From: Hydrogenophaga sp. Root209 | Lineage (GTDB): Bacteria; Pseudomonadota; Gammaproteobacteria; Burkholderiales; Burkholderiaceae_C | Assembly (NCBI RefSeq): GCF_001428625.1 | Contig: NZ_LMIE01000029.1 | Coordinates: forward strand, 320,381-384,380 | DNA length: 64,000 bases | Reading direction: 5' to 3' | Shown here: positions 32,601-44,022 of the stretch, piece by piece | How positions within the stretch are numbered: position 1 is the stretch's first letter | Layout of the letters: each line of letters begins with the position of its first letter | Position numbers and translations under genes: made by a program | The notes under the pieces: model-generated | What the model was told of the DNA's origin: nothing | Databases searched by the model: none | Seen by the model: only the letters and a program-made list of their open reading frames with translations

Positions 32601-33094
32601 CAGCGGGGAGCAGAAGAGGAGCGGGGCCGGAAACGGGCCACGCGGGCCGCGCCGGATTGGGTGCGTGTGCGCACCCCGGTGCGGGCCTTGTACCACTGGG
32701 GCATGGCTTTCTGCTTGAGCCGCCAGTTCTTTTTGGGGTGTTTGTAAACAGGCGGTTCGAGTGAACCGAGGGTGTCGCTCGAACCGTATGACGAACTGCC
32801 GCTGCCATCCAGACCGGCGGTGGCGTCGGACCACGACTTCTCGAAATCGCTGGCACCGCTCTGGACCGACTGCTCGACATCGCGCGCCGCGCTGGTCACC
32901 GTGTCCTTCATTTTCTTGAGTTCTTCGAGCTCCATGGAGCGGCTGACCTCGGACTTCACGTCGGCCACATAACGCTGTGCCTTGCCCAGCAGGGCCCCGA
33001 CGGTGCGCGCCACACGCGGCAGCTTTTCGGGGCCAATGACGATCAGCGCCACGGCCCCGATGAGGGCGAGTTTGGAAATGCCCAAATCAATCAT
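32600..33094 (-). CDS. tatB: Sec-independent translocase TatB
   Basis: TatB works with TatC in signal-peptide binding. The 164-residue protein has an N-terminal membrane helix ([20 protein letters not shown]), the hinge GPEKLP (21-26) and an amphipathic helix ([17 protein letters not shown]). A long charged tail is serine- and basic-residue-rich. It lies 94 bases after tatA. Confidence 0.93.
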   Translation of the reverse strand: MIDLGISKLALIGAVALIVIGPEKLPRVARTVGALLGKAQRYVADVKSEVSRSMELEELKKMKDTVTSAARDVEQSVQSGASDFEKSWSDATAGLDGSGSSSYGSSDTLGSLEPPVYKHPKKNWRLKQKAMPQWYKARTGVRTRTQSGAARVARFRPRSSSAPR

Positions 33095-33188
33095 GTGTTG
33101 GCCATCCTGCGGGCGAGTTCGGGCTCTGGAAGAGCCTGGAGGTGGGCGCTCGGGCAGCGATGGTGGTCACCGCAGCGCACGGAAGAAA

Positions 33189-33431
33189 TCAGCTTTTTTG
33201 CTTGGCTTCGACGTCGATGGCGTTTTTGTCAGCTCGGGTTTCCTGAGTCACTTGACTTGCAGGCGCCGCATTCGCGTCAGCGGGGTTCTGACCGCCTTCC
33301 TTGATGCCATCCTTGAAGCCTTTGACGGCGCCACCCAGGTCGGATCCAATGTTCTTGAGCTTCTTGGTGCCGAAGACCATCACCACGATGAGCAGCACGA
33401 TGAGCCAATGCCAGATAGAAAACGAACCCAT
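33189..33431 (-). CDS. tatA: Sec-independent translocase TatA
   Basis: TatA oligomers form the transport path. The 80-residue protein has the short membrane helix [14 protein letters not shown] and the FGTKKL hinge (20-25), followed by an amphipathic helix containing [14 protein letters not shown] and a polar tail. It is the first tat gene, downstream of the HIT gene in the same orientation. Confidence 0.95.
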   Translation of the reverse strand: MGSFSIWHWLIVLLIVVMVFGTKKLKNIGSDLGGAVKGFKDGIKEGGQNPADANAAPASQVTQETRADKNAIDVEAKQKS

Positions 33432-33565
33432 GGTTTACTCCAGATATTGAGGTGTCGCGCAGTGCGCTGTGGGTGGGATTCTAAGCCCGTGCAGTAGTTC
33501 AAGCCCTGTGGGCAACCAATTCCAGCACCGGTGCAATGGGACGCGTGGTACCGGGTGCGGGACCA

Positions 33566-33928
33566 TCAGCCTCGCAACCAGGGCCTGGGACCGCCCATCA
33601 CGTGCACATGCAGGTGGTGCACTTCCTGCCCACCCTCGGTGCCGGTGTTGCACACCATGCGAAAGCCACCCTCGGGATACGGATTGCACCCCAGTTCCAT
33701 GGCCAGTTTGGGCGCCAGCACCATCAGGCGGCCCATGAGCCTTTCGTGTTCAGGCCCCAGCTGTGCCATGGACGCAAGGTGCACCTTGGGCACCAGCAGG
33801 AAATGCACGGGCGCCCAAGGGTGGATGTCGTGAAAAACGAAGAGGTCTTCGTCCTCGTACACCTTCTTTGATGGAATCTGTCCTGCAATGATCTTGCAGA
33901 AGATGCAGTTGGGATCGTGTGCGGTCAT
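33566..33928 (-). CDS. HIT-family nucleotide-binding protein
   Basis: A 120-residue histidine-triad hydrolase related to HinT, a purine nucleoside phosphoramidase. The triad HHLHVHV is at 104-110, and the zinc-like N-terminal CIFCKI (8-13) is present. It lies between the DUF4870-like gene and tatA. In Burkholderiales a hisI-hisE-(membrane protein)-hit-tat order is common, so it is probably part of one long transcript. Substrate not known. Confidence 0.9.
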   Translation of the reverse strand: MTAHDPNCIFCKIIAGQIPSKKVYEDEDLFVFHDIHPWAPVHFLLVPKVHLASMAQLGPEHERLMGRLMVLAPKLAMELGCNPYPEGGFRMVCNTGTEGGQEVHHLHVHVMGGPRPWLRG

Positions 33929-33949
33929 GTCGAATGCGAGTGGGTCAGT

Positions 33950-34339
33950 TCAATCGGGCATGGGCTGGCTGGCGTTCATGCGCACCATGCCCTTGACGAT
34001 GCGGTAGAGGAACCAGATGGAGATGAGGCCCCAGGCGATCCAGCCGGGGACGAAGAAGAGCAGCCACAGCGGCAATGTGACCAGGTAGAGCACGGCGGCC
34101 CAGATCACCGTGCGGATGCGCCAGGAGAAATGACTGGCCTGCCAGGTGCCCTCTGCATCGCTCTTTTTCACCAGATCGATGATCAGTGCCACGATCAACA
34201 AGGCCACCCCCGGCTGGGTGCCGGGCAACACCGCACCCACGGCCACGATGAGGTGCAGGATGTAGCTGACCCAACCCACGGTCTTGAGGGACTGGGCCCG
34301 TTCGCTGTCGACCGGCTCGACGTCGATGATGTCGCTCAT
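33950..34339 (-). CDS. Small membrane protein, DUF4870-like
   Basis: A 129-residue protein with a cytoplasmic N-terminus and about three hydrophobic segments (near 24-52, 74-95 and 96-116), including VSYILHLIVAVGAVLPG and WAAVLYLVTLPLWLLFFVPGW. The pattern resembles small DUF4870-type membrane proteins of unknown function. It lies 12 bases downstream of hisE and 21 bases upstream of the HIT gene. Confidence 0.7.
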   Translation of the reverse strand: MSDIIDVEPVDSERAQSLKTVGWVSYILHLIVAVGAVLPGTQPGVALLIVALIIDLVKKSDAEGTWQASHFSWRIRTVIWAAVLYLVTLPLWLLFFVPGWIAWGLISIWFLYRIVKGMVRMNASQPMPD

Positions 34340-34351
34340 GGCAGTCTCCTT

Positions 34352-34732
34352 TCAATTGGCTTCGGGTCCGGGCGCCGCTTCGCGCGCGAGCACCTTGCGC
34401 ATGGCCTTCTCTTCCAGGCCGCTGAGGCCTTCACGGCGCACCAGCTCAGCCACCACATCGGCCGGGCTGAGGTTGTAGTGGGCCAGCGCGATCATGCAGT
34501 GGAACCAGAGGTCGGCCGTTTCGTTCACCAGCTTCTGCGGATCCCCACCGTGGTCCAGGTCCTTGGCGGCCATCACAGCCTCGGTGGCTTCTTCACCGAT
34601 TTTTTTGAGGAAGCTGTCGGGACCCTTGTGCAGCAGTCGGGCGACATAGCTTTTCTCGGGATCGCCGCCGTTGGCCGGTTTGCGGCTTTCGATCACGGCG
34701 GCCAGACGCGCCAGGGCATCGGTGGGGTTCAT
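34352..34732 (-). CDS. hisE: Phosphoribosyl-ATP pyrophosphatase
   Basis: HisE removes pyrophosphate from phosphoribosyl-ATP, the second step of histidine synthesis. The 126-residue all-alpha protein has the metal-binding KKIGEEATE (43-51) and ETADLWFH (71-78) motifs. ATG at 34732 was chosen; a longer open frame upstream lies inside hisI. It is 7 bases after hisI and separate from it, unlike the fused hisIE of enterobacteria. Confidence 0.94.
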   Translation of the reverse strand: MNPTDALARLAAVIESRKPANGGDPEKSYVARLLHKGPDSFLKKIGEEATEAVMAAKDLDHGGDPQKLVNETADLWFHCMIALAHYNLSPADVVAELVRREGLSGLEEKAMRKVLAREAAPGPEAN

Positions 34733-34739
34733 CGTTGGC

Positions 34740-35129
34740 TCACTTGTAGATCGATTCGGGGTCTTTGAGCACGGGCTCGACGACCTGCCACTGGTCGTTG
34801 TCCAGGCGCTGGAAAAAGCAACTGTGGCGGCCGGTGTGACACGCAATGCCGGGCTCGTGGCCAAGCTGGGTGACCTTGAGCAGCACCACATCGCTGTCGC
34901 AGTCGATCCGGATGTCGTGCACTGTCTGCACATGGCCCGACTCTTCGCCCTTGAACCACAGCTTGTTGCGCGAGCGGCTGAAATACACCGCGCGACCGAG
35001 TTCGGCGGTCTTCTGCAGCGCCTCGCGGTTCATCCAGGCAAACATGAGCACATCGCCCGTGGCCGCTTCCTGCGCGATCACGGGCACGAGGCCCTGCGCG
35101 TCCCATTTCACATCGTCCAACCAGTTCAT
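34740..35129 (-). CDS. hisI: Phosphoribosyl-AMP cyclohydrolase
   Basis: HisI opens the purine ring of phosphoribosyl-AMP, the third step of histidine synthesis. The 129-residue protein has the Mg-binding DCDSD (76-80) and the zinc cysteines Cys97 and Cys104 ([11 protein letters not shown]). It is separated from hisF by a LapA-like gene on the opposite strand, so it must have its own promoter in 35130-35259. Confidence 0.95.
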   Translation of the reverse strand: MNWLDDVKWDAQGLVPVIAQEAATGDVLMFAWMNREALQKTAELGRAVYFSRSRNKLWFKGEESGHVQTVHDIRIDCDSDVVLLKVTQLGHEPGIACHTGRHSCFFQRLDNDQWQVVEPVLKDPESIYK

Positions 35130-35259
35130 CCGGGGAATCTACCATGGGCATTTGCAGGACAGCGCAGCAGTCAAGGCAAAGCCGCTACGATGAAGCCGGT
35201 TCTGACAAGACCGACGTCACCCCGATCTCTTGCCACCGCGCCCGCGCAAAGGAACCCTC

Positions 35260-35754
35260 ATGAAACTCCGCACCCTGCTCCTCGTTGTCTTCATCCTGCT
35301 GGTCGCCGGATTCGTGGCGCTCAACTTCGCCCAGATCCTGCAACCCACCGCGTTGAATTTCGGTTTCACCGAGGTGCAGGCACCGCTGGGCCTGGTGCTG
35401 CTGGGCATGCTGGCACTGGTGCTCGTGGTGTTTCTCGCTGCGCTCGTCTTCCAGCAGACGACGCACATGATGGAAGTGCGCCGCATCACCCGCGAAGCCT
35501 CGGAGCAACGCACCCTGGCCGACAAAGCCGAGGCCTCGCGTTTTACCGAACTGCGCACCTTCTTGCAAGCCGAGATGCAAGCCACGGCGGCGCGTGAAAT
35601 CGATCTGGCCGAAAAACTGCACCAGAAGGTGGACCGCCTGCAGGCGGCCATGACAGAGGTGATCGAACAGAACGGCAACGGCCTGAGCGCGAGCCTGGGT
35701 GAGCTGGAAGACCGCCTTGAACGGCAGTTTCAGCCGCGCAGCGATCGCATCTGA
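35260..35754 (+). CDS. LapA-domain membrane protein with coiled coil
   Basis: A 164-residue protein with two N-terminal membrane helices (about 4-26 and 46-67), a LapA/DUF1049-type arrangement, and a long charged C-terminal helix (70-150) rich in Glu, Lys, Arg and Gln that is likely a coiled coil. A ribosome site (AAAGGAA) precedes the ATG at 35260. LapA proteins elsewhere are linked to lipopolysaccharide assembly control (LapA/LapB), but this C-terminal extension and the absence of lapB leave its function unknown. It is the only plus-strand gene between 31796 and 64000, and it splits the his cluster between hisF and hisI. Confidence 0.75.
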   Translation: MKLRTLLLVVFILLVAGFVALNFAQILQPTALNFGFTEVQAPLGLVLLGMLALVLVVFLAALVFQQTTHMMEVRRITREASEQRTLADKAEASRFTELRTFLQAEMQATAAREIDLAEKLHQKVDRLQAAMTEVIEQNGNGLSASLGELEDRLERQFQPRSDRI

Positions 35755-35763
35755 TGCACGACC

Positions 35764-36543
<780 letters not shown>

Positions 36544-36551
36544 GGGATCGG

Positions 36552-37292
36552 TTAGCCGTTGAGTTCGTCGGCCAGCTGCTGCGCGGCCTCGAAGTCGAGA
36601 TCGCCGCTGTAGATCGAGCGTCCGCAGATCACGCCCTCGACGCCCTCTTCTTCCACCGCGCACAGCGCGCGGATGTCTTCCAGGTTGGACAGGCCGCCCG
36701 AGGCGATGACGGGAATCGAGAGCGCCTGTGCCAGCTTCACCGTGGCGTCGATGTTGATGCCCGAGAGCATGCCGTCGCGGCCGATGTCGGTGTAGATGAT
36801 GCCTTCGACGCCGTAGTCTTCGAACTTTTTGGCCAGGTCCACCACCTCGTGGCCTGTGAGCTTGCTCCAGCCGTCGGTGGCGACCTTGCCGTCCTTGGCG
36901 TCCAGGCCCACGATGATGTGACCACCGAACGCGGTGCAGGCGTCCTGCAGGAAACCGGGGTTCTTGACCGCGGCCGTGCCGATGATCACGTAGCGCAAGC
37001 CGGCATCGAGGTAGCGCTCGATGGTGTCGAGGTCGCGGATGCCGCCACCGAGCTGCACGTCCACTTCAGAGCCCACCTCTTTCAGGATGGCGCGAATCGC
37101 CTGCTCGTTCTTCGGCTTGCCAGCAAAGGCGCCATTGAGGTCCACCAGGTGCACGCGGCGCGCGCCCTTGTCGACCCAACTGCGTGCGATGGCGGCCGGG
37201 TCTTCGCCGAACACGGTGGATTGGTCCATGTCGCCCTGTTTGAGGCGAACGCACTGGCCGTCTTTCAGATCAATGGCAGGAATCAGCAGCAT
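36552..37292 (-). CDS. hisA: ProFAR isomerase
   Basis: HisA is a TIM-barrel enzyme that isomerises ProFAR to PRFAR. The 246-residue protein shows [21 protein letters not shown] at the start, with the catalytic Asp in AIDLKDG, then QLGGGIRDL and YTDIGRDGM. It lies 18 bases after hisH and 8 bases before hisF. Confidence 0.96.
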   Translation of the reverse strand: MLLIPAIDLKDGQCVRLKQGDMDQSTVFGEDPAAIARSWVDKGARRVHLVDLNGAFAGKPKNEQAIRAILKEVGSEVDVQLGGGIRDLDTIERYLDAGLRYVIIGTAAVKNPGFLQDACTAFGGHIIVGLDAKDGKVATDGWSKLTGHEVVDLAKKFEDYGVEGIIYTDIGRDGMLSGINIDATVKLAQALSIPVIASGGLSNLEDIRALCAVEEEGVEGVICGRSIYSGDLDFEAAQQLADELNG

Positions 37293-37310
37293 GATGGTGT
37301 GGTGAAAGGC

Positions 37311-37970
37311 CTAGGGTTTCCAGGAGAGGAAGTTGCGGTAAAGCGCCAGCCCCTGGTCGGCGCTTTTCTCGGGGTGAAACTGGGTGGCAAAGATGTTGTC
37401 GCGGGCGATGGCAGCGGCAAAGCGGCCACCATAGTCGGCTTCGCCCACACAGTGCACGGCCTGGGCAGGGCGAGCATAGAAGCTGTGCACGAAATAAAAA
37501 TAGGAGCCATCCCTGATCCCGGCCCACAGCGGGTGCACCGGGCGACCGAGGTCGTGGAACACCGGGTTCCAGCCCATCTGCGGCACCTTGAAACGGCTGC
37601 CATCGGCCTGCAAACGGCCTTCCAGCCGAAAGCGAACCACCTCACCGGGAATCAGACCCAGCCCGTCGGTGGGGCCCTCTTCGCTGCGATCGAGCAGCAT
37701 CTGCATGCCCACGCACACGCCGAACAGCGGCTTGTTGGCCGCAGCGTGCAGCACGGCGTCTTTCAGGCCGGATGCGGCGAGCTCGTTCATGCAGTCGGCC
37801 ATGTGGCCTTGACCGGGCAGCACCACCCGGTCGGCGTCGAACACGTCTTGCGCACGCGAGGTGACCAACACCTCCACGTCTTCGGTGCGTGCCACATGTT
37901 GCACGGCCTGCGACACGGAGCGCAGGTTGCCACTGCCGTAGTCCACCACGGCGACTGTCTTGCGTTTCAT
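37311..37970 (-). CDS. hisH: Imidazole glycerol phosphate synthase, glutaminase subunit
   Basis: HisH supplies ammonia from glutamine to HisF. The 219-residue protein has the nucleophile Cys86 in GVCVGMQ, the catalytic His-Glu in FHPEKS near the C-terminus, and the YGSGNLRS beginning of class I amidotransferases of this type. It lies 13 bases after hisB. Confidence 0.95.
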   Translation of the reverse strand: MKRKTVAVVDYGSGNLRSVSQAVQHVARTEDVEVLVTSRAQDVFDADRVVLPGQGHMADCMNELAASGLKDAVLHAAANKPLFGVCVGMQMLLDRSEEGPTDGLGLIPGEVVRFRLEGRLQADGSRFKVPQMGWNPVFHDLGRPVHPLWAGIRDGSYFYFVHSFYARPAQAVHCVGEADYGGRFAAAIARDNIFATQFHPEKSADQGLALYRNFLSWKP

Positions 37971-37983
37971 GGCCGGGAAGGGG

Positions 37984-38613
37984 TTACAGCGAACCTTTGG
38001 TCGAGGGAATCACGTCGCCCATGCGCGGGTCGCGCTCCAGCGCCATGCGCACGGCGCGGGCAAATGCCTTGAACACGGTTTCGGCCTGGTGGTGGGCGTT
38101 TTCGCCGTGCAAGTTGTCGATGTGCAGCGTGACACCGGCGTGGTTGACGAACCCCTGGAAGAACTCGAAGGCGAGCTGGGTGTCGAAACCGCCGACCATG
38201 CCGCTCTTGAACGGCACCCGCATGTGCAGGCCCGGGCGGCCCGAGAAGTCGATGACGACGCGCGAGAGCGCTTCGTCCAGGGGCACGTAGGCATGGCCGT
38301 AGCGGCGGATGCCTTTTTTGTCGCCCACGGCCTGCGCAAAGGCCTGGCCCAGCGTGATGCCCACGTCTTCCACCGTGTGGTGGCCGTCGATGTGCAGGTC
38401 GCCCACAGCCTTGATCTCGAGGTCGATCAGCCCGTGGCGGGCGATCTGGTCGAGCATGTGGTCAAAAAAGCCGATGCCGGTGGACAGCGTGGCGGCACCG
38501 GTGCCGTCGAGGTTGACGCGCACGCCGATCTGCGTTTCCGAGGTGTTGCGCTGCACGAACGCGATGCGCTCAAAGGGTGCTGCGGGGGCGGATGCGGAAG
38601 GCGTGGAAGTCAT
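37984..38613 (-). CDS. hisB: Imidazoleglycerol-phosphate dehydratase
   Basis: HisB dehydrates imidazole glycerol phosphate. The 209-residue protein is the monofunctional form, without the N-terminal phosphatase domain found in enterobacteria, so histidinol-phosphate phosphatase must be encoded elsewhere. The metal-site sequences [13 protein letters not shown] and [13 protein letters not shown] are intact. It overlaps hisC by 4 bases. Confidence 0.95.
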   Translation of the reverse strand: MTSTPSASAPAAPFERIAFVQRNTSETQIGVRVNLDGTGAATLSTGIGFFDHMLDQIARHGLIDLEIKAVGDLHIDGHHTVEDVGITLGQAFAQAVGDKKGIRRYGHAYVPLDEALSRVVIDFSGRPGLHMRVPFKSGMVGGFDTQLAFEFFQGFVNHAGVTLHIDNLHGENAHHQAETVFKAFARAVRMALERDPRMGDVIPSTKGSL

Positions 38614-39698
38614 GGAGAGGTTTGTAGGGCGCGGATCAGCGAGGCATTTTCCGACGGTGTGCCCACCGTCAGCCGCAGACAGTGCGTCAGCAGTGGGTGC
38701 ATTTTAGAAACATTCTTCACCAGAATGCCCTGGGCCTTGAGGCTGTCAAAACAACGTTGCGCATCGGGCACACGCACCAGCACCATGTTGGCTTCGCTGG
38801 GGAACGGCTGGAAGCCCGGCATCTGGCGCAGGGCGTCGATCAACACGGCGCGTTGTTCGCAGATCTGCACCGCCTGCTGCGCAAACACGTCGGCGTGCTC
38901 CAGCGCGAAAAGCGCGCATTCGGCATTGAGCACGCTCACGTTGTACGGCGGGCGCAGCTTGTCAACTTCGTGCACCAGCGCCTGGGCCCCAAGCATGTAG
39001 CCCAGCCGCACGCCGGCCAGCCCGAACTTGGAGAGCGTGCGCATGAGCAGCACGTGGGCGTTGGCCGCGGGGTGGGCGCGGATCTCGTCGAGCCAGCTCA
39101 GGCTGGAAAACGGCTGGTACGCCTCGTCCATGACCACCAGACCTCCGAAACCCGCGGCCTCGGCGATCAGGCGGCGGATGGTGTCGGCGCTCCAGAGGTT
39201 GGCGGTGGGATTGTTGGGGTAGGCGATGTAGGTGATGGCGGGCTGATGTTCGCGCATCGCGGCCAGCATGGTGGCTTCGTCGAGTTCAAAGTCGGCCGTG
39301 AGCGGCACGCCGACGAACTTCAGGCCCTGCAGCTGCGCGCTCATGGCGTACATCACGAACCCCGGCAAAGGGGCCAGAACAGTCGCACCCGGCAGGTCGC
39401 AGGCCAGGGTCAACAACGAGATAAGTTCGTCCGAGCCATTGCCCAGCATCAGGCTGCAGCCCGCAGGCAGGTCCACGTAGCGGGACAAGGCGGCCTTGAG
39501 ATCGTCGATGCGCGGGCCGGGGTAGCGGTTCACGGCCACGGCGCCCAGTCGGGCGCCGAGCGCAACCTGCAAATCGGGCGGCAGCGCGAACGGGTTCTCC
39601 ATCGCGTCGAGCTTGACCATGCCGGTGGCGTCTTGCACGGCGTAGGCATGCATGGACTGCACGTCCTGGCGGATCACGTCCAGAGGATTTCGGCTCAT
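38610..39698 (-). CDS. hisC: Histidinol-phosphate aminotransferase
   Basis: HisC is a PLP enzyme that converts imidazole acetol phosphate to histidinol phosphate. The 362-residue protein begins [15 protein letters not shown] at 39698 and has the PNNPTAN motif, [10 protein letters not shown], and the PLP lysine in [11 protein letters not shown] longer open frame upstream is inside hisD and rejected. It overlaps both neighbours by 4 bases. Confidence 0.95.
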   Translation of the reverse strand: MSRNPLDVIRQDVQSMHAYAVQDATGMVKLDAMENPFALPPDLQVALGARLGAVAVNRYPGPRIDDLKAALSRYVDLPAGCSLMLGNGSDELISLLTLACDLPGATVLAPLPGFVMYAMSAQLQGLKFVGVPLTADFELDEATMLAAMREHQPAITYIAYPNNPTANLWSADTIRRLIAEAAGFGGLVVMDEAYQPFSSLSWLDEIRAHPAANAHVLLMRTLSKFGLAGVRLGYMLGAQALVHEVDKLRPPYNVSVLNAECALFALEHADVFAQQAVQICEQRAVLIDALRQMPGFQPFPSEANMVLVRVPDAQRCFDSLKAQGILVKNVSKMHPLLTHCLRLTVGTPSENASLIRALQTSP

Positions 39699-41086
39699 TG
39701 GGAACCCCGCATCGCTGGCACTTCGTCCAACCGCAGCTCGGCGGCGCGCGCGTGGGCCTGCAGACCTTCGCCATAAGCCAGCTCCGCAGCGATGAGACCC
39801 AGGCTCTGGGCGCCGGCCTGGCTCACCTCGATCAGGCTGCTGCGCTTCTGGAAGTCGTACACGCCCAGCGGCGAGGAGAAGCGCGCGGTGCCACTGGTGG
39901 GCAGCACGTGGTTGGGACCGGCGCAGTAGTCGCCCAGGCTTTCGCTGGTGTAGGCACCGAGGAAGATGGCGCCGGCGTGTTTGAGCAAGGGTTCCCAACG
40001 GTGCGGCTCGCTGCTGGACACTTCGAGGTGCTCGGGCGCGATGCGGTTGCTGATGGCGCAGGCCTCCTCCATGCTGCGCGTGTGGATCAGCGCGCCGCGA
40101 TCGTTCAGGCTCTTGGCAATGATGGCCGCGCGCGGCAGGGTGTTGAGCAGGCGGTCGATGGCGGACTGCACCGCGTCGATGTAGGCAGCATCGGGACACA
40201 GCAGGATGCTTTGCGCCAGTTCGTCGTGTTCGGCCTGGCTGAACAGGTCCATCGCCACCCACTCGGCGGGCGTGCTGCCGTCGGCCAGCACCAGGATTTC
40301 GCTCGGGCCGGCGATCATGTCGATGCCCACGGTGCCGAACACGCGCTTCTTGGCGCTGGCCACGTAGGCGTTGCCGGGGCCGGTGATTTTGTCGACCTTG
40401 GGCACGGTGGCCGTGCCGTAGGCCAGCGAGGCCACGGCCTGCGCGCCGCCGATGGTGAAGGCGCGCGTGACGCCGGCGACAAAGGCAGCGGCCAGCACCA
40501 GGTCGTTGCGCTCGCCGCGCGCCGAGGTGGCCGCGCCGCTGCCGCCAGTGGCCACGCTGCCGCGCACCGGCGTGGGCACCACCATGATGATCTCCTGCAC
40601 ACCAGCCACGTGTGCGGGCACGGCGTTCATGATCAGACTCGACGGATACGCTGCCTTGCCGCCGGGCACGTAGATGCCCACGCGGTCCAGCGGCGTGACC
40701 TTCTGGCCGAGCAGCGTGCCGTCCTCGTCGCGGTAGCTCCAGCTCTCCCCGCCGGCCTTCTTCTGCGCCTCGTGGTAGCTGCGCACGCGGCGCGTGGCGG
40801 CCTGCAGGGCCTCGCGCTGAGCGGCGGACAGGCCGTCGAATGCCGCCTTGAAATCGGCCTGGGTGAGTTCGAGATCGGCCATGCTGCTCGCGGCCAGGCC
40901 ATCGAAGCGCGCCGTGTACTCGAGCACGGCCGCATCACCACGCCCGCGCACGTCGGCCAGGATGTCGGCCACGCGCTGCTCGATCGCACCGTCGGTCTCG
41001 GCCGACCAATGCAGCCGGGCCGCGAACTGCGCCTCGAAATCGACATGGGTGGTGGACAGACGGGCGGGACGGGCGGTGAATGTCAT
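39695..41086 (-). CDS. hisD: Histidinol dehydrogenase
   Basis: HisD makes histidine from histidinol in two NAD-dependent oxidations. The 463-residue protein has [17 protein letters not shown] and [12 protein letters not shown], and the active-site GPSEILV sequence. Compared with family members it carries an insertion of about 15-17 residues (174-190, [15 protein letters not shown]) before NDLVLAAA, at about 40517-40567. The loop is small-residue-rich and in frame, so the enzyme is probably active. Overlaps hisG and hisC by 4 bases each. Confidence 0.95.
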   Translation of the reverse strand: MTFTARPARLSTTHVDFEAQFAARLHWSAETDGAIEQRVADILADVRGRGDAAVLEYTARFDGLAASSMADLELTQADFKAAFDGLSAAQREALQAATRRVRSYHEAQKKAGGESWSYRDEDGTLLGQKVTPLDRVGIYVPGGKAAYPSSLIMNAVPAHVAGVQEIIMVVPTPVRGSVATGGSGAATSARGERNDLVLAAAFVAGVTRAFTIGGAQAVASLAYGTATVPKVDKITGPGNAYVASAKKRVFGTVGIDMIAGPSEILVLADGSTPAEWVAMDLFSQAEHDELAQSILLCPDAAYIDAVQSAIDRLLNTLPRAAIIAKSLNDRGALIHTRSMEEACAISNRIAPEHLEVSSSEPHRWEPLLKHAGAIFLGAYTSESLGDYCAGPNHVLPTSGTARFSSPLGVYDFQKRSSLIEVSQAGAQSLGLIAAELAYGEGLQAHARAAELRLDEVPAMRGSQ

Positions 41087-41733
41087 GCGGGTGAGCCTTG
41101 CTCGATGGCTTGCGCAAAGGCGTTGATGATGGGGCGGATGGCGGCCTGCTTGAGCTTGAGCGAGGCCTGATTGACGACCAGCCGGGCGCTGATGTCCATG
41201 ATGCGTTCGACCTCGACCAGGTGGTTGGCCTTGAGCGTGTTGCCGGTGGAGACCAGATCGACGATGGCGTCGGCCAGACCAGTCAGCGGCGCCAGTTCCA
41301 TGCTGCCGTAGAGTTTGATCAGATCCACGTGCACACCCTTGGACGCAAAAAATTCGCGCGCGATGTGGGTGTACTTGGTGGCGACCTTCAGGCGCGAGCC
41401 CTGGCGCACGGCCGAGGCGTAGTCGAAGTCCGCGCGCACCGCCACGCTCACGCGGCAGCGCGAGATGTTCAGATCAAGCGGCTGATACAGGCCCTGGCCA
41501 CCGTGCTCGATCAGCGTGTCCTTGCCGGTCACGCCCAGATCGGCACCACCGTGTTCCACATACGTGGGCACATCGCTGGCGCGCACCAGCACCACACGCA
41601 CCTGCGGGTTGCTGGTGCCGAGAATCAGCTTGCGCGACTTCTCGGGGTCTTCCAGCACCTCGATGCCGGCGGCCTTGAGCAGCGGCAGGGTCTCGTCGAA
41701 GATGCGGCCTTTGGACAATGCCAGCGTGATCAT
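41083..41733 (-). CDS. hisG: ATP phosphoribosyltransferase, short form
   Basis: HisG catalyses the first, feedback-controlled step of histidine synthesis. At 216 residues it is the short form, lacking the C-terminal regulatory domain of long HisG (about 300). Short HisG needs the HisZ regulatory subunit; none is found here. Typical sequence includes [19 protein letters not shown] and [13 protein letters not shown]. It overlaps murA by 4 bases and hisD by 4 bases. Confidence 0.95.
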   Translation of the reverse strand: MITLALSKGRIFDETLPLLKAAGIEVLEDPEKSRKLILGTSNPQVRVVLVRASDVPTYVEHGGADLGVTGKDTLIEHGGQGLYQPLDLNISRCRVSVAVRADFDYASAVRQGSRLKVATKYTHIAREFFASKGVHVDLIKLYGSMELAPLTGLADAIVDLVSTGNTLKANHLVEVERIMDISARLVVNQASLKLKQAAIRPIINAFAQAIEQGSPA

Positions 41734-43010
41734 TTGACTCTTTCGATGTCGGCGCCGATGCCGCGCAGTTTTTCTTCCATCTGGTCGTAGCCACGGTCCA
41801 GGTGGTAGATGCGGTCCACGATGGTTTCACCCTCGGCCACCAGGCCGGCGATCACCAGGCTGGCCGACGCCCGCAGGTCGGTGGCCATGACCGTGGCGCC
41901 GGACAGGCGCGAGATGCCTTCGACCACCGCCACCTTGCCGTCGACCTGGATGTGCGCGCCCAGGCGCACCAGCTCGTTGACGTGCATGAAGCGGTTCTCA
42001 AAAATGGTCTCGGTGACCTTGCTCGTGCCTTCGGCGATGCAGTTGAGCACCATGAACTGGGCCTGCATGTCGGTGGGAAAGCCCGGGTATTCGGTGGTGC
42101 GAAAGCTCTGCGCCTTCATGCGGCCGGTGGCCCGCACGCGAATGAAATCGCCGCCAGCGTCCTTGCCGGCTTCGATCTCCGCCCCGGCGTCGCGCAGCTT
42201 GTCGATCACGGCGTCGAGGTGGTCGGCGCGGCCATGACGCAACACCACGTCACCCCCGGTGGCGGCCACCGCGCACAGGAAGGTGCCGGTCTCGATGCGG
42301 TCGGCCACCACCTGGTGAGTGCAGCCGTGCAGGCGCTCCACGCCCTGGATGTGGATGCGGCTGGTGCCGTGGCCTTCGATCTTCGCGCCCATGGCAATCA
42401 GCATCTCGGCCAGGTCGCCGATCTCCGGCTCCTGCGCGGCGTTTTCCAGCAGCGTCTCGCCCTCGGCCAGCGCGGCGGCCATGAGGAAATTCTCGGTGCC
42501 GGTGACGGTGACCATGTCGGTGGCGATGCGCGCGCCGTGCAGGCGCGTCTTGCCCACGGGCAGCCGCGCGACCATGTAACCATGTTCGACCACGATCTCG
42601 GCGCCCATGGCCTGCATGCCTTTGATGTGCTGGTCGACCGGGCGCGAGCCGATGGCGCAACCACCCGGCAGCGACACGCGGGCGTGTCCGAAGCGCGCGA
42701 GCAGCGGCCCGAGCACGAGCACCGAAGCGCGCATCGTCTTGACCAGCTCGTACGGCGCTTCAGCCTGGATGGGGTCGGCCGCCTGCAGCGTGATGCCACC
42801 ACGATCGCCATGGGTCTGCGTCTGCACGCCCATGTTGTCGAGCAGTTGGCGCATGGTGGCCACGTCGCGCAGGCGCGGCACGTTGTTCAGGATCACTGGC
42901 TCCGAGGTGAGCAGCGCAGCGCACAACTCGGGCAGTGCGGCGTTCTTGGCACCGGAGATGGTCACCTCGCCATGGAGGGTACGGCCACCCGTGATTCGGA
43001 GTTTGTCCAT
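41730..43010 (-). CDS. murA: UDP-GlcNAc 1-carboxyvinyltransferase
   Basis: MurA adds phosphoenolpyruvate to UDP-GlcNAc, the first committed step of peptidoglycan precursor synthesis. The 426-residue protein begins [27 protein letters not shown] and has the catalytic Cys118 ([14 protein letters not shown]), the residue attacked by fosfomycin. It lies 14 bases after the BolA gene and overlaps hisG by 4 bases. Confidence 0.96.
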   Translation of the reverse strand: MDKLRITGGRTLHGEVTISGAKNAALPELCAALLTSEPVILNNVPRLRDVATMRQLLDNMGVQTQTHGDRGGITLQAADPIQAEAPYELVKTMRASVLVLGPLLARFGHARVSLPGGCAIGSRPVDQHIKGMQAMGAEIVVEHGYMVARLPVGKTRLHGARIATDMVTVTGTENFLMAAALAEGETLLENAAQEPEIGDLAEMLIAMGAKIEGHGTSRIHIQGVERLHGCTHQVVADRIETGTFLCAVAATGGDVVLRHGRADHLDAVIDKLRDAGAEIEAGKDAGGDFIRVRATGRMKAQSFRTTEYPGFPTDMQAQFMVLNCIAEGTSKVTETIFENRFMHVNELVRLGAHIQVDGKVAVVEGISRLSGATVMATDLRASASLVIAGLVAEGETIVDRIYHLDRGYDQMEEKLRGIGADIERVK

Positions 43011-43024
43011 GCCTGGCTATCGGT

Positions 43025-43264
43025 TCAGGGTTGGGCCGCCCATTCGGCGGGGGTGTAGGTCTTCATCGACAGGGCGTGTACCTCGTCGTTCTGGATGCGC
43101 TCGCCCAGCGTGCTGTACACGGCCTGGTGGCGCTTGATCAGGCGCAGGCCCTCGAACGCGGGCGAGACGATCACGGCGGCCCAATGCCGGCCATCGCCGG
43201 TAACTTCGATGTGCTCACACGGCAGGCCGGCGGCGATGAGGGTTTGCAGTTGTTCAGCGGTCAT
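43025..43264 (-). CDS. BolA-family protein (IbaG/YrbA type)
   Basis: A 79-residue BolA-like protein, probably a partner of CGFS glutaredoxins such as the grxD product here. It has the alpha-beta fold with EHIEVTGDGRHWAAVIVSPAFEG, a conserved RLIKRHQAVYSTLGE helix and EVHALSMKTYTPAEW. ATG at 43264 was chosen; the longer open frame runs into the permease gene. In E. coli the equivalent (ibaG) also precedes murA and follows mlaB. Confidence 0.88.
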   Translation of the reverse strand: MTAEQLQTLIAAGLPCEHIEVTGDGRHWAAVIVSPAFEGLRLIKRHQAVYSTLGERIQNDEVHALSMKTYTPAEWAAQP

Positions 43265-43266
43265 GT

Positions 43267-44022
43267 CTAGTGGCGAATTTTGTAGCCGGTCTTGAGCAGG
43301 TGCAGCGCGACTGCACTCACGATGGCGAGTGCCCCACCCACCAGGGCCAGGCTGATCCAGGGCGACACGTCGCTCACACCAAAAAAGCCATAGCGAAAGC
43401 CGTCGATCATGTAGAAGAACGGGTTGAGGTGGCTCACCTTCTGCCAGAACTCGGGCAGGGAGTGGATTGAGTAGAACACGCCCGAGAGGAAGGTCATGGG
43501 CACGATGATGAAGTTCTGGAACGCGGCCATCTGGTCGAACTTCTCGGCCCACAGACCCGCGATCAACCCCAGCGCACCCAACAAGGCCGCGCCCATGAAG
43601 CCGAACGCCAGGATCCACAACGGCGCCACCAATGACGGCTGGGCGAACCACCAGGTCACCGCCATCACGCCCATGCCCACGGCCAGACCCCGCACGATGG
43701 ACGAGCCGACGTAGGCGACGAACCAGGCGCGGTGCGAGAGTGGTGTGAGCAGCAGGAACACCAGATTGCCCATGATCTTGCTCTGGACCAACGAAGACGA
43801 GCTGTTCGCAAACGCGTTCTGCAACACGCTCATCATCACCAGGCCAGGCAGCAGGAAGGCGGTGTAGCTCACCGAATCGTAGACCTGAACCCGGTCTTCG
43901 AGCACATGGCCGAAGATCATCAGGTACAGGATGGCGGTGATCACCGGTGCGGCCACGGTCTGGAAGCCAACCTTCCAGAAGCGCAGCACTTCCTTGTAAA
44001 AAAGGGTTTGCCAACCGGTCAT
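43267..44022 (-). CDS. ABC-2 type exporter permease
   Basis: A 251-residue membrane protein with about six hydrophobic segments of the ABC-2 (NodJ/YadH-like) family, for example VAAPVITAILYLMIFGHVLE and FIIVPMTFLSGVFYSIHSLP. With the overlapping ATPase gene upstream it should form an exporter; the substrate is not indicated by the sequence. Its start overlaps the ATPase stop by 4 bases. Confidence 0.87.
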   Translation of the reverse strand: MTGWQTLFYKEVLRFWKVGFQTVAAPVITAILYLMIFGHVLEDRVQVYDSVSYTAFLLPGLVMMSVLQNAFANSSSSLVQSKIMGNLVFLLLTPLSHRAWFVAYVGSSIVRGLAVGMGVMAVTWWFAQPSLVAPLWILAFGFMGAALLGALGLIAGLWAEKFDQMAAFQNFIIVPMTFLSGVFYSIHSLPEFWQKVSHLNPFFYMIDGFRYGFFGVSDVSPWISLALVGGALAIVSAVALHLLKTGYKIRH

